64,000 nt of DNA from Amycolatopsis sp. DSM 110486 (lineage in GTDB: Bacteria > Actinomycetota > Actinomycetes > Mycobacteriales > Pseudonocardiaceae), in assembly GCF_019468465.1 (NCBI RefSeq), contig NZ_CP080519.1, positions 4,293,001-4,357,000 of the forward strand, read 5' to 3'. Of this stretch, positions 25,853 to 34,612 are shown one piece after another. A program made the position numbers and the translations under genes. Numbering within the stretch: position 1 is the stretch's first letter; each line of letters opens with the position of its first letter. The notes under the pieces were generated by a model, which saw only the letters and a program-made list of their open reading frames with translations, searched no databases and was not told the DNA's origin.

Positions 25853-26899
25853 ATGCCGTCGAACATCGTGCTCGTCACCGGGGTCGCGGGAGACGTGGGC
25901 GGGAAGCTGCTCGCCCGCCTCGGCACCAACTCCGCCTTCGAGCGCGTGATCGGCGTCGACACCGCGCCGCCCGCGAAAGACGTCCTGCAGCGGATGGGCA
26001 GCGCCGAGTTCGTGCGCGCCGACATCCGCAATCCGCTGATCGCCAAGGTCATCAGCAGCGCCGGCGTCGACACGGTGGTGCACACGGCGTGTCTGACCCA
26101 CCCGGCCGGGCCGAGCCGCCGCTCCGCCGTCAAGGAACTGAACGTGATCGGCACCATGCGGCTGCTGGCGGCCTGCCAGAGCTCGCCGAAGGTGCGCAAG
26201 CTCGTGGTCAAGTCCACCGCGGCCGTCTACGGGGCGGGGGCGCGTTCGCAGGCCGTGTTCACGGAGGACTCCGAGCTGATCCCGGCGTCGTCCACCGGCT
26301 ACGCGAAGGACGCCGTTGAGGTGGAGGGCTACGTGCGCGGCTTCGCCCGCCGCCGGCCCGACATCACGGTCACGCTCGCGCGCTTCGCCAACGTCATCGG
26401 GCCCGAGGTCGACACGGTGCTCTCGCGCTACTTCGCGCTGCCGGTCGTGCCCACCGTCTTCGGCTACGACGCGCGCCTGCAGCTGCTGCACGCGTCCGAC
26501 GCGCTGGGCGTGCTGGAGCAGGCCGTGCTGCAGGACAAGCCGGGCGTGTTCAACGTCGCGTCGGAAGGGGTACTCGGGTTGTCCCAGGCGATCCGCCGGG
26601 CGGGCCGGGTGGGGCTGCCGATGCCGAGCGCCGTGGTGCCGTCCGTGGGCAAGGTCCTGCGGGGCGCGCGCGTGGTCGACTTCTCGGCCGACCAGGTCCG
26701 CCTGCTGAACTTCGGGCGGGTCGTGGACATCACGAAGCTCAAGAAGGAGTTCGGCTACCAGCCTCGCTTCACCACGCGCGAGGCGTTCGACGACTACACC
26801 ACGGGCCGCGGCCTGCGCCCGGTGTTCGACGGCGCCCGGCTGGCCTCGCTGGCCGGCAAGGTCCTCGTGGCCGCCGCGACCGGGCAGGCCGGCCGATGA
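25853..26899 (+). CDS. NAD-dependent epimerase/dehydratase family protein (GalE2-like)
   Basis: 348 residues. Extended SDR fold with VTGVAGDVGGKLL at the N-terminus, VDTAPPAKDVLQRM, VHTACLTHP, and KSTAAVYGAGARSQ. The usual YxxxK pair is not present at its normal place: the segment reads TGYAKDAVEVEGYV, with Ala where the catalytic Lys belongs, so activity may differ from classical epimerases. It corresponds to galE2 (Rv0501) by order. The acyltransferase start overlaps its stop by 4 nt (ATGA), so they form an operon. Confidence 0.85.
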   Translation: MPSNIVLVTGVAGDVGGKLLARLGTNSAFERVIGVDTAPPAKDVLQRMGSAEFVRADIRNPLIAKVISSAGVDTVVHTACLTHPAGPSRRSAVKELNVIGTMRLLAACQSSPKVRKLVVKSTAAVYGAGARSQAVFTEDSELIPASSTGYAKDAVEVEGYVRGFARRRPDITVTLARFANVIGPEVDTVLSRYFALPVVPTVFGYDARLQLLHASDALGVLEQAVLQDKPGVFNVASEGVLGLSQAIRRAGRVGLPMPSAVVPSVGKVLRGARVVDFSADQVRLLNFGRVVDITKLKKEFGYQPRFTTREAFDDYTTGRGLRPVFDGARLASLAGKVLVAAATGQAGR

Positions 26900-27915
26900 G
26901 CCCCGTGACCGGAAGTGAGGCGCACACCGTGAACGGGGCCGAGGCTCAGGTGATCCCGCTGCACGGCCCGGGGCGGGTTTCGCAGCCGGCCGCGCCGCCG
27001 TCGTCCTCGTCGGAGCCGTCTTCGGACGCGCCGGTGGTGGCCTTCCCGGCCGCCCCGCCGTCGCCCGCCGAGCCGGAACCCTTGCCGGAGTCCGTGCGGT
27101 CGGCGCTGGCCTTCCTGCGAAACCGGCTGACGGGCGACTACACCGTCGACGAGTTCGGCTTCGACGCCGAGCTCACCGAGACCCTCGTGCTGCCGCCGCT
27201 GCGCGCGCTGTACGAGAAGTGGTTCCGCGTCGACACCTTCGGCGTCGAGAACCTCCCGACGGCCGGCGGCGCGCTGCTCGTGTCGAACCACTCGGGCACA
27301 GTGCCGCTCGACGCGTTGATGACCGCCGTCGCCGTCCACGACGAGACGGGCGGGCGCCACCTGCGCGGCCTCGGCGCCGACCTGGTGTTCAAGATGCCGC
27401 TGGTGGGCTCGTTCGCGCGCAAGTCGGGCCAGACGCTGGCCTGCAACGCCGACGCCGAACGTCTGCTGAGCGCCGGCGAGCTCGTCGGCGTGTGGCCGGA
27501 GGGCTTCAAGGGCATCGGCAAGCCGTTCTCCGCGCGCTACAAGCTGCAACGCTTCGGCCGCGGCGGCTTCGTCTCCGCCGCGATGCGCGCGGGCGTGCCG
27601 ATCATCCCGGTGTCCGTCGTCGGCGCGGAGGAGACGTACCCGAAACTCGGCGACATCCGCCTGCTCGCGCGGCTGCTCGGCCTGCCGTACTTCCCGGTCA
27701 CGCCGTTCTTCCCGCTCCTGGGCGCGCTCGGCGCCGTCCCGCTGCCGACCAAGTGGACGATCGAGTTCGGCGAGCCCATCCGCACGGACGACTACACCCC
27801 GGACGCCGTCGACGACCCGATGCTCGTGTTCACCCTGACGGACCAGGTGCGGGAATCCATCCAGCAGACCCTGTACCGCCGCCTCGCCCAGCGCAAGAAC
27901 ATCTTCCGCGGCTGA
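26896..27915 (+). CDS. Lysophospholipid acyltransferase family protein
   Basis: 339 residues. A disordered Pro/Ser-rich N-terminus (residues 20-55) precedes a PlsC-type domain. Motif I reads SNHSGTVPLDALM and so departs from the classic HX4D spacing, while motif III is VWPEGFKGIGKPF. The C-terminal part includes VIPVSVVGAEETYPKL. It probably acylates a lipid acceptor at the membrane using acyl-CoA or acyl-ACP. It corresponds to Rv0502 by order. Translationally coupled to the epimerase, which suggests a glycolipid or envelope role (inference). Confidence 0.87.
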   Translation: MSPVTGSEAHTVNGAEAQVIPLHGPGRVSQPAAPPSSSSEPSSDAPVVAFPAAPPSPAEPEPLPESVRSALAFLRNRLTGDYTVDEFGFDAELTETLVLPPLRALYEKWFRVDTFGVENLPTAGGALLVSNHSGTVPLDALMTAVAVHDETGGRHLRGLGADLVFKMPLVGSFARKSGQTLACNADAERLLSAGELVGVWPEGFKGIGKPFSARYKLQRFGRGGFVSAAMRAGVPIIPVSVVGAEETYPKLGDIRLLARLLGLPYFPVTPFFPLLGALGAVPLPTKWTIEFGEPIRTDDYTPDAVDDPMLVFTLTDQVRESIQQTLYRRLAQRKNIFRG

Positions 27916-27941
27916 GCCGGCTCAGCCCGTCGGCGACGACG

Positions 27942-28835
27942 TCAGCGTCGGCGGTAAGCCATCCCCGCCGCGACGGCGCCCGCGAGCGCACCCGCGCCCA
28001 GGACCGACGGGACGCCGATCTTCGCCGCCTTGCGGCCCGTGCGGAAGTCGCGGATTTCCCAGCCTCGGGCGCGGGCCACGTCGCGCAGGCCGGAGTCCGG
28101 GTTGATGGCCACGGCGGTGCCGACGGCGGACAGCATGGGCACGTCGTTCTGCGAATCGGAGTACGCCGTGCAGCGCTTGAGGTTCAGACCTTCGCGCGAG
28201 GCGAGCGCACGGACGGCGTGGGCCTTCGCGCGGCCGTGGAGCAGGTCGCCGACCAGGCGGCCCGTGTAGACGCCGTCCTTGGTTTCCGCGACGGTGCCCA
28301 GGGCGCCGGTCAGGCCTAGGCGCCGGGAGATGATCGCGGCGAGCTCGATGGGCGTGGCCGTCACGAGCCACACGCGCTGGCCCGCGTCGAGGTGCATCTG
28401 GGCGAGCGCGCGGGTGCCGGACCAGATCTTGTCGGCCATGAGCTCGTCGTAGATCTCTTCGCTGATGCTGGTGAGCTCTTCGACGGTGCGACCGGCCACA
28501 AAGGACAGTGCGCGCTCGCGGTGGGACTTGATGTCCTCCTTGTTCTCGCGCCCGCCCAGGCGGAACTTCACCTGCTGCCACACGAAACCGGCGAGGTCGG
28601 AGGACGTGAAGAACTTGCGCGCCGCGAGGCCGCGCGCGAAGTAGAAGATCGACGCGCCCATCATCATCGTGTTGTCCACGTCGAAGAACGCGGCCGCGGT
28701 CAGGTCCGGCGGCGCCGGGGGCACGGCGGGCTCGGCGTTCGCCGTGATCTGGGCGGCCTCGGCCGACGCCTCGCCCGCGAGCGTGGCGAGCCGTTCGAGC
28801 TCCTGACTCTTATCCTTGCCACGCCAAGCTGACAC
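27942..28835 (-). CDS. HAD-IB family phosphatase (SerB1-like)
   Basis: 297 residues from the GTG at 28835, chosen because GGAGG lies 8 nt upstream; the frame is open to 28919. HAD motif I is [13 protein letters not shown], motif [10 protein letters not shown], Lys in GRAKAHAV and motif [16 protein letters not shown]-terminal helix [17 protein letters not shown] may associate with the membrane. Relatives dephosphorylate phosphoserine or lysophospholipids; the neighbouring acyltransferase makes a lipid substrate plausible. It is convergent with the acyltransferase (26 nt between stops). Confidence 0.88.
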   Translation of the reverse strand: MSAWRGKDKSQELERLATLAGEASAEAAQITANAEPAVPPAPPDLTAAAFFDVDNTMMMGASIFYFARGLAARKFFTSSDLAGFVWQQVKFRLGGRENKEDIKSHRERALSFVAGRTVEELTSISEEIYDELMADKIWSGTRALAQMHLDAGQRVWLVTATPIELAAIISRRLGLTGALGTVAETKDGVYTGRLVGDLLHGRAKAHAVRALASREGLNLKRCTAYSDSQNDVPMLSAVGTAVAINPDSGLRDVARARGWEIRDFRTGRKAAKIGVPSVLGAGALAGAVAAGMAYRRR

Positions 28836-28972
28836 GCACACCGCCTCCACGTTCGGGCACGTCCCGGCGGCCGGGAACGGCCGGGTCCTGACGCACAGCG
28901 TAGCGACCATGCGACTCACCCGTTCCAGGTGTGGTGAGGGCCTCGATCAGGGGTTGCCGACGCGCCGCGTGA

Positions 28973-30055
28973 TCACCCGATGACGATGGGCGGAAGGCCC
29001 GGCAGCAGTGGCGGGATCGAGATCAACGGCGGCGGCGGGCTGGTCGTCGGCAGCCTCGGCGTCGTCGGCGCGGTGATCGGCGGCGCGAACACCGGCGGCG
29101 GAGTCGTGGCGCTGCCGCCGGACGTCGGCGTCGGCGTGCCGGACACGGCCAGGTCCGGCGAGGACGACGTCCCGGTCGCCGGCGGCACCCCGCTTTCGGT
29201 GGGCGTAGGGGTGGAGCCGGGGGACGAAGGCGAGGTCGACGCGGAACCGGCAGGACGCGCGGGCTGCTGCGTACACGCGCCCCGCGCCGGAAGCAGGCCC
29301 AGCTCGTCGGAGCTGCCCGTGGTGATCTCGTAGCAGTTCAGCCGCGAAACCAGTGCCGACGTCCGCTGCTGCACGCGGGTCAGCAGCCCGCGCGCACCAC
29401 TCAGGTCCGCCCGCGCGGACGTCGGGATCCGCGGCTGCTCGGCCGCCAGCAGCCGCGCCTGCTCCTTCGTCCACGTCTCGAGGTCCGACAGCTGCGTGCG
29501 CCCGCTGCCACCCGTCGCCAGGGTCGTCAGCGCCGTGACGCCCGCGCGGACGTCGCTGCTGAAATCACCGAGAGCCGTCCGGTACGCCGAAGGCGACGCG
29601 TCCGTCATGAGCCCCAGCTCGCTCACGCGGTTGGCCGCGAAGTCCAGGTGCTTTCGCGCCTTGGCCTCGTCGCCGAACGTCAGCCCCAGCGACGTCTCCT
29701 CGCCCGCGCGCTTCACGGTGTACAGCGCGTCGCCCGGCATGGCGTTTCGTGACAGCAGCAGCGTCAGCCCCGCCAGCCCCAGCACGAGCGCGATGCCGGC
29801 CGCCACGAGATCGGCCATCCGCGGTTTCCACCGTCGGCGCGCGACGGGCTCGCCGAGCCGGCCCTCGATCTCCGCCCGGATGCGCTCGCGCGTCTCGACG
29901 TCGGGCGCGCCCGCCTCGCCCAGCGAGCGCAGGGCGGCGACCACGGCCAGCTCATCGGCGAACTCGCCGTCGCGCTCCACGGGCGACGGGTCCAGGGCGC
30001 GATCGAACCGCTCGTTCTCGGCTCGATCCCGCGAAAACCACCCGGGCACGCCCAC
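28973..30055 (-). CDS. DUF5667 membrane protein, RsbN-type anti-sigma factor
   Basis: 360 residues from the GTG at 30055 with GGAG 7 nt upstream (a TTG at 30076 is possible). The N-terminal 95 residues are cytoplasmic (ENERFDRALDPSPVERDGEF), then one membrane helix (LVAAGIALVLGLAGLTLLL), the DUF5667 segment (NAMPGDALYTVKRAGEETSL) and a long Pro/Thr/Ser-rich extracellular tail. Location right behind an ECF sigma gene next to the rex-hem block is the arrangement of bldN-rsbN in Streptomyces (from memory). It likely holds the sigma factor inactive at the membrane through the N-terminal region. Confidence 0.78.
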   Translation of the reverse strand: MGVPGWFSRDRAENERFDRALDPSPVERDGEFADELAVVAALRSLGEAGAPDVETRERIRAEIEGRLGEPVARRRWKPRMADLVAAGIALVLGLAGLTLLLSRNAMPGDALYTVKRAGEETSLGLTFGDEAKARKHLDFAANRVSELGLMTDASPSAYRTALGDFSSDVRAGVTALTTLATGGSGRTQLSDLETWTKEQARLLAAEQPRIPTSARADLSGARGLLTRVQQRTSALVSRLNCYEITTGSSDELGLLPARGACTQQPARPAGSASTSPSSPGSTPTPTESGVPPATGTSSSPDLAVSGTPTPTSGGSATTPPPVFAPPITAPTTPRLPTTSPPPPLISIPPLLPGLPPIVIG

Positions 30056-30178
30056 GGTGCTGCTCCGTCTCCACAAAGCTTCACAAAGCTCTACAAGCCC
30101 CGGCCCTGACAGCCGGTCTGCGTGGAGAAACGATTAAGAAGACGAAGAAGTTACGGTTGCGCCGGGACGTGAAAAAAG

Positions 30179-30883
30179 TCAGCGCAGCCCGGTGGGCAGC
30201 AATTGGGCCAGCCGGCGGACAGCCCGATGCTGCAACGCCTTGATAGCGCCCTCGTTGCGGCGCATCACCTGGGCCGTCTCCGCGACCGACAGCCCCTGCA
30301 GGAACCGCAGCACGATGCACTCGCGCTGGTCCTCGCCCAGCTCGGCGACGCAGCGCAGCAGCTCCGCGCGGGTCGCGCCTGCGATGGCCTGCTGCTCCGG
30401 CCCGGCCTGCGCGGCCGGCCCGACGGCCGAAACCGGTGCCGAGCCCGGCTCGCTCACCTCGTCGGTCACGACCTCGAGGCGGAAGCGGCTCGACTTCACG
30501 TGGTCGAGGATCAGGTTCCGGGCGATCGTGACGAACCACGCGCCGACGTCGCGGCCCTGGTAGCTGACCGACGTGATCCGGCGCAGTGCGCGCAGGAACG
30601 TCTCGCTCGTGACGTCCTCGGCCAGCTCGCGGTCGCCGAGGCGGAACAGCGCGTAGCGGTAGACGACGTCCACGTACCGGTCGTAGAGCTTCCCGAACGC
30701 GGAGGAGTCGCCCTCCTGCGCTTCGCGGACGAGGTCCCACGCCTCGATCTTGGCGGCTTCGGCGGGGTCCGGGGCCGGCGCGGCCTCGGTCGCGCGGGTC
30801 AGCGGGACGGCGGCGGGGCGCCCGAACGCACGTTCGGCGAACATCACGACGGGGCCGCGGTTCGCGGTGGTCGGCAGGGTCAC
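30179..30883 (-). CDS. ECF RNA polymerase sigma factor, BldN-like
   Basis: 234 residues, GTG start with AGGAGG 9 nt upstream. Sigma region 2 is FGKLYDRYVDVVYRYALFRL with ELAEDVTSETFLRALRRI, region 4 is ELGEDQRECIVLRFLQGLSV then AETAQVMRRNEGAIKALQHR. A ~45-residue N-terminal extension precedes region 2; Streptomyces BldN has a longer extension that is cleaved. Synteny with the anti-sigma gene, rex and hemA supports a BldN orthologue controlling development or envelope genes. A coupled small ORF overlaps its start. Region 2 and 4 residues all appear intact. Confidence 0.88.
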   Translation of the reverse strand: MTLPTTANRGPVVMFAERAFGRPAAVPLTRATEAAPAPDPAEAAKIEAWDLVREAQEGDSSAFGKLYDRYVDVVYRYALFRLGDRELAEDVTSETFLRALRRITSVSYQGRDVGAWFVTIARNLILDHVKSSRFRLEVVTDEVSEPGSAPVSAVGPAAQAGPEQQAIAGATRAELLRCVAELGEDQRECIVLRFLQGLSVAETAQVMRRNEGAIKALQHRAVRRLAQLLPTGLR

Positions 30884-31023
30884 AGGGCGGCACCTCCTGC
30901 GGTCCGAAGGCCGCGCGGGCGGCCTTCGCGATGGGCAGTGCCCTTGTCCCCCACACGAGCGGAGAGGGGCCGCGTTGCGTGTTCCACGACCGCGTAAACG
31001 GCGCAGACCAGCAAGTTCGTCAC
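30880..31023 (-). CDS. Small leader ORF coupled to the BldN-like sigma gene
   Basis: 47 residues from the GTG at 31023, which has AGGGAG 5 nt upstream. Its TGA overlaps the sigma GTG (GTGA, 30880-30883). The N-terminus is hydrophobic (TNLLVCAVYAVVEHA), the rest basic. The 3' part contains a perfect 10-bp hairpin (30905-30914/30919-30928) just before the sigma ribosome site. Together these look like a translated leader that could gate sigma translation. No homologue is recalled. Confidence 0.5.
   Translation of the reverse strand: MTNLLVCAVYAVVEHATRPLSARVGDKGTAHREGRPRGLRTAGGAAL
30905..30928 (-). promoter_or_regulatory. Hairpin in the sigma-factor mRNA leader
   Basis: Perfect arms of 10 bp with a 4-nt GCGG-type loop, 7 nt upstream of the AGGAGG site of the sigma gene and inside the small leader ORF. 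Ribosomes translating the ORF would melt it. Confidence 0.5.
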
Positions 31024-31203
31024 GGTGACTCCCTTTCTCGCGTCACCCGGCAGTGATCAACGCCACCCGGCGACGCAGTGCAGCATACGTGTAGTTACCG
31101 CGAAGTAGGTAGAGGTCCCGCGGTACCGGAGGTGCGACGATCGCGCGGCATCCCCGTTACGGGTGACAAGATGACAAAAGGGCTACAGCAGGAAGGGGGC
31201 CCG

Positions 31204-32685
31204 GTGGAGGGTGTCGCGCAGCTGCTCACCAAGGCGGCAGCCAGGTGGGCGGACGAAACGGCCGTCACCGAGACCGGCACGGGGGCCGCGCTCACCTGGC
31301 GGGAGCTCGACGAGGCGGCCCACGCGCAGGCGCGGCGGCTCGTCGAAGCCGGCGTGGCGCCGGGCGACCGGGTCGTGCTGCGGCTGCCGACGTCGGCGGA
31401 TTTCGCCGTCGCCCTGTACGGCGTGCTGCGCGCCGGCGCGATCGCCGTGCCGCTGTCTCCGCAGGCGCCTGCGCCGGAGCTGGAGCGGCTGCTGACGCAC
31501 TGCGACCCCCGGATCGCGATCCAGCGGGATGACTCCGAGTTACCTGACGGCCTCACCGCGTTGTCACCACGCGGCGAGCCAGGGGGAGACCCCGTGGACC
31601 TCGGCCGCGGCGGCGAGGACATCGCGGTGATCTCCTACACCTCCGGCACCACCGGCCCGCCGCGCGGCGTGCTGCTCTCGCACCGCGCGCTGCTGGCGAA
31701 CCTCGAGCAGCTCAGCCGGGTCGACGGCGTGCTGGTGCACGAGGACCGCATGCTCGTGACCATTCCGCTGTTCCACGTCTACGGCCTCGGGCCCGGCCTG
31801 CTGCAGGCGACGTCCGTGGGCGCGACGCTCGTGCTCTCGGAGCGCTTCGAGCCGGCGAAGACGCTGGACGACTGCGCCGAATACCGCGTCACGTCGATCG
31901 CCGGCGTGCCGACCATGTACATGGAGTTCGCCGACCTCGGCGCCGAGGAGTTGGCGCGCGGGCTCGCGACCGTGCGGATGCTGACCTCGGGCGCCGCGCC
32001 GCTGCACCCGCGCGTGCTGACGGCAATCCGCGAGGCCACCGGCCACGAGGTCTACGAGGGCTACGGCCTCACCGAATGCGCGCCCGTGGTCACGTCGACG
32101 CTGGTCACGGGCTACCCGAAGCCCGGCTCGGTCGGGCGGCCGCTGCCCGGCATCGAGCTGCGGCTGGTCGACAGCGACGGCACCGAGGAGGGCGTGCCGC
32201 TCGACCCGGACGACGTCGCCGACGTCTTCGAGTCCGGCGGCGACACGGGACTGGTGTCGATCCGCGGCGCGAACCTGTTCTCCGGCTACTGGCCCGACGG
32301 CGCGCACGGCCCCGACGCCGAGGGCTGGTTCCGCACCGGCGACGTCGGCTACCTCGACCTCGACGGCGACCTGCACCTGGTCGACCGCGCCAACGACCTG
32401 ATCATCGTCAATGGATTCAACGTCTACCCCCACGAGGTCGAGGACGTGATCTCGCGGCTGCCGGGCGTGGCGGAGGTCGCCGTGATCGGGGTCGTCGACG
32501 AGCGCAGCGGCGAGGCCGTGAAGGCCGTGGTGGTGCCTGCCGACGGCGCGGCGCTGTCGGAGCAGCAGGTGAGCGACCAGTGCGCGGCGAACCTGGCCGG
32601 GTACAAGGTGCCGCACCTCGTGGAGTTCGCGGAGAACCTGCCGCATTCGGCCACCGGGAAGCTGCGGCGGCTCAAGCTGCGCTGA
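31204..32685 (+). CDS. Long-chain fatty acid-CoA ligase-like AMP-binding enzyme
   Basis: 493 residues from the GTG at 31204 (GGAAGGGGG upstream); an ATG at 31171 is the alternative. ANL superfamily: P-loop ISYTSGTTGPPRGVLLSH, YEGYGLTECAP, WFRTGDVGYLDLDG, hinge VDRANDLIIVNGFNVYP and the final catalytic Lys in SATGKLRRLKLR. It activates a carboxylic acid, probably fatty, as acyl-AMP then acyl-CoA. The substrate cannot be deduced. It stands alone between the divergent sigma gene and glutaredoxin. Confidence 0.92.
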   Translation: MEGVAQLLTKAAARWADETAVTETGTGAALTWRELDEAAHAQARRLVEAGVAPGDRVVLRLPTSADFAVALYGVLRAGAIAVPLSPQAPAPELERLLTHCDPRIAIQRDDSELPDGLTALSPRGEPGGDPVDLGRGGEDIAVISYTSGTTGPPRGVLLSHRALLANLEQLSRVDGVLVHEDRMLVTIPLFHVYGLGPGLLQATSVGATLVLSERFEPAKTLDDCAEYRVTSIAGVPTMYMEFADLGAEELARGLATVRMLTSGAAPLHPRVLTAIREATGHEVYEGYGLTECAPVVTSTLVTGYPKPGSVGRPLPGIELRLVDSDGTEEGVPLDPDDVADVFESGGDTGLVSIRGANLFSGYWPDGAHGPDAEGWFRTGDVGYLDLDGDLHLVDRANDLIIVNGFNVYPHEVEDVISRLPGVAEVAVIGVVDERSGEAVKAVVVPADGAALSEQQVSDQCAANLAGYKVPHLVEFAENLPHSATGKLRRLKLR

Positions 32686-32703
32686 GTGCGTCCGGCCGGG
32701 TTC

Positions 32704-32709
32704 TAGACT
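32704..32709 (+). promoter_or_regulatory. -10 box of the glutaredoxin gene, leaderless candidate
   Basis: TAGACT ends 6 nt before the GTG at 32716. This favours 32716 over 32713 as start codon. No Shine-Dalgarno is present. Confidence 0.45.
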
Positions 32710-32715
32710 GCGGTG

Positions 32716-32952
32716 GTGCATCAGGTGACGGTGATGACGCGCGCCGGCTGCCACCTCTGCGAGGTGGCCGAGGCCGAGGTCGCGCGGATCTGCGGCGAGC
32801 TCGACGTGCCGTGGGAGCTCGCGGACGTCGACAGTGACGCCGAGTGGCGAGCCGAGTACGGCGACCAGGTTCCGGTGATCCTCATCGACGGTGCGGAACA
32901 CGGGTACTGGCGCGTGGAGGAAGAGCGGTTCCGCCTGGCCCTGATCGGATAG
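32716..32952 (+). CDS. Glutaredoxin-like protein
   Basis: 78 residues, thioredoxin fold with the active site TRAGCHLCEVAEAE (CxxC) and cis-Pro in DQVPVILIDG. It corresponds to Rv0508 next to hemA in mycobacteria. It probably reduces disulfides with mycothiol or thioredoxin reductase as electron source. GTG codons occur at 32713 and 32716; the -10 placement favours the second. Confidence 0.9.
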   Translation: MHQVTVMTRAGCHLCEVAEAEVARICGELDVPWELADVDSDAEWRAEYGDQVPVILIDGAEHGYWRVEEERFRLALIG

Positions 32953-33034
32953 TTCCGCCGGATAGTCCGATGCGGTAATCAAGTCGTAAGGGTTCCGGGC
33001 GATATCGGGGTCTGAGCCCGCCGAAGATGGTGGG

Positions 33035-34597
33035 GTGAGCGCGTTGAAGGAAGCCCCGCAGGTAGTCAAGCCCCCCGAGCCGCGGCGGCTGTCGTTGCTG
33101 ATCGCGTCGTTGATCGGGCTGGCGGCCTTGGTCACCGCATTGGGCGTGGGGCATCTCATCGCCGGCTTCGTCGGTTACAACGCGTCGCCGTTCGTGGCCG
33201 TCGCCGACTTCGTGATCGCGCACAGCCCGCACGCCGTGGTGGTGTGGGCGGAGCAGACGCTCGGCACGGCGGACAAGACGGTGCTGAAGATCGGCCTCGC
33301 CGTGGTGCTGGTGCTGTTCGCGGTGCTGGCCGGGCAGGTTTCACGCCGGACGCCGCGGGGTGGCCAGATCGTGGTGGTGCTGCTCGGCATCGCCGGTGTC
33401 GCGGCCGTGTACGAGCGCACCGACGTCGGGCAGCTCGCGCTGCTGGCGCCCGTCGTGTCGCTGGCGGCTTCGGCGTTCGTGTTCACCTGGCTGCACCACT
33501 ACGCGCTGCCGACGGCGTTCGACGACAGCCGTCCGCCGAAGGGGCCGACGCGGCGGCAGGTCCTGTCGCGCGGGATCGGCGTCGCGGCGGGCGCGGGGGT
33601 CGCGGCCGTCGCCGGGCAGGCGATCTCGAGCACGGGCAGCGCCGATCAGTCGCGCGCGGCCGTGGGACCGCTCGTCGCCGCGCGCAAGGCCCCGCCGCTG
33701 CCGCCCGATGCCGATTTCCAGAAGCTGGGCTCGCCGCCGTTCATCACGCCGAACTCGGACTTCTACCGCATCGACACGGCGTTCGTGGTGCCGCAGGTGC
33801 GCACCGAGGAGTGGAACCTGAAGATCCACGGCCTCGTCAACCGCGAGGTTTCGTTCTCCTACAACGACATCCGCTCGCGGCCGCTCGTGGAGCGCGAGAT
33901 CACCATGACCTGCGTCTCCAACGAAGTCGGCGGGGATCTGATCTCCACGGCCAAGTTCATCGGCGTGGACCTCGTCGACCTGCTCAACGCGGCCGGTGTG
34001 CAACCGGGCGCGGAACAGATGTACGCGACGAGCATCGACGGCTTCACCTGCAGCACCCCCGCCAAGATCGCCCTCGACCCGACGCGCGGCGCCATGCTCG
34101 CCATCGGCATGAACGGCGAACCCCTGCCCGTCGAACACGGCTTCCCCGCGCGCATCGTCATCCCCGGCCTGTACGGCTACGTCTCCGCGACGAAGTGGGT
34201 CACCGACCTCGAGTTCGCCAAGTGGGACGACCGCCAGTCCTACTGGCTGCAGCGCGGCTGGGCCGAACAGGCACCCATCAAGACCGAATCGCGCATCGAC
34301 ACCGCCAAGGTGACCTCCGGCAAGCTCCGCGTCGCCGGCACGGCGTGGGCCCAGCACATCGGCATCGCGAAGGTCGAGGTGCGCGTGGACCAGGGCCCGT
34401 GGCAGCCGGCCACCCTGTCGACCGAGGTCAACAAGGACACCTGGCGCATGTGGTGGACCGACCTGGCCGTGCCGTCCGGCAGCCACACCGTGACGGTGCG
34501 GGCCACCGACCAGTCGGGCTACACGCAGACGGACCAGGCCGCCGAGCCTGTACCGGACGGCGCCTCGGGCTGGCACTCGGTGATGGTCAACGCCTGA
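33035..34597 (+). CDS. Membrane-anchored sulfite-oxidase-family molybdopterin oxidoreductase
   Basis: 520 residues. Four N-terminal hydrophobic segments (residues 18-155) precede an internal twin-arginine-like stretch PTRRQVLSRGIGVAAGAGVA. The molybdenum domain then follows: ITPNSDFYRIDTAF, the Mo-ligand Cys in EITMTCVSNEVGGDL, GFPARIVIPGLYGY and WVTDLEFAKWDD. A C-terminal dimerisation/Ig-like domain ends the protein. It oxidises or reduces a small sulfur or nitrogen compound outside the membrane; the substrate is unknown. The Tat-like motif after the membrane helices suggests folded-domain export. Confidence 0.88.
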   Translation: MSALKEAPQVVKPPEPRRLSLLIASLIGLAALVTALGVGHLIAGFVGYNASPFVAVADFVIAHSPHAVVVWAEQTLGTADKTVLKIGLAVVLVLFAVLAGQVSRRTPRGGQIVVVLLGIAGVAAVYERTDVGQLALLAPVVSLAASAFVFTWLHHYALPTAFDDSRPPKGPTRRQVLSRGIGVAAGAGVAAVAGQAISSTGSADQSRAAVGPLVAARKAPPLPPDADFQKLGSPPFITPNSDFYRIDTAFVVPQVRTEEWNLKIHGLVNREVSFSYNDIRSRPLVEREITMTCVSNEVGGDLISTAKFIGVDLVDLLNAAGVQPGAEQMYATSIDGFTCSTPAKIALDPTRGAMLAIGMNGEPLPVEHGFPARIVIPGLYGYVSATKWVTDLEFAKWDDRQSYWLQRGWAEQAPIKTESRIDTAKVTSGKLRVAGTAWAQHIGIAKVEVRVDQGPWQPATLSTEVNKDTWRMWWTDLAVPSGSHTVTVRATDQSGYTQTDQAAEPVPDGASGWHSVMVNA

Positions 34598-34612
34598 CTT
34601 GTTCTCGGCTGG

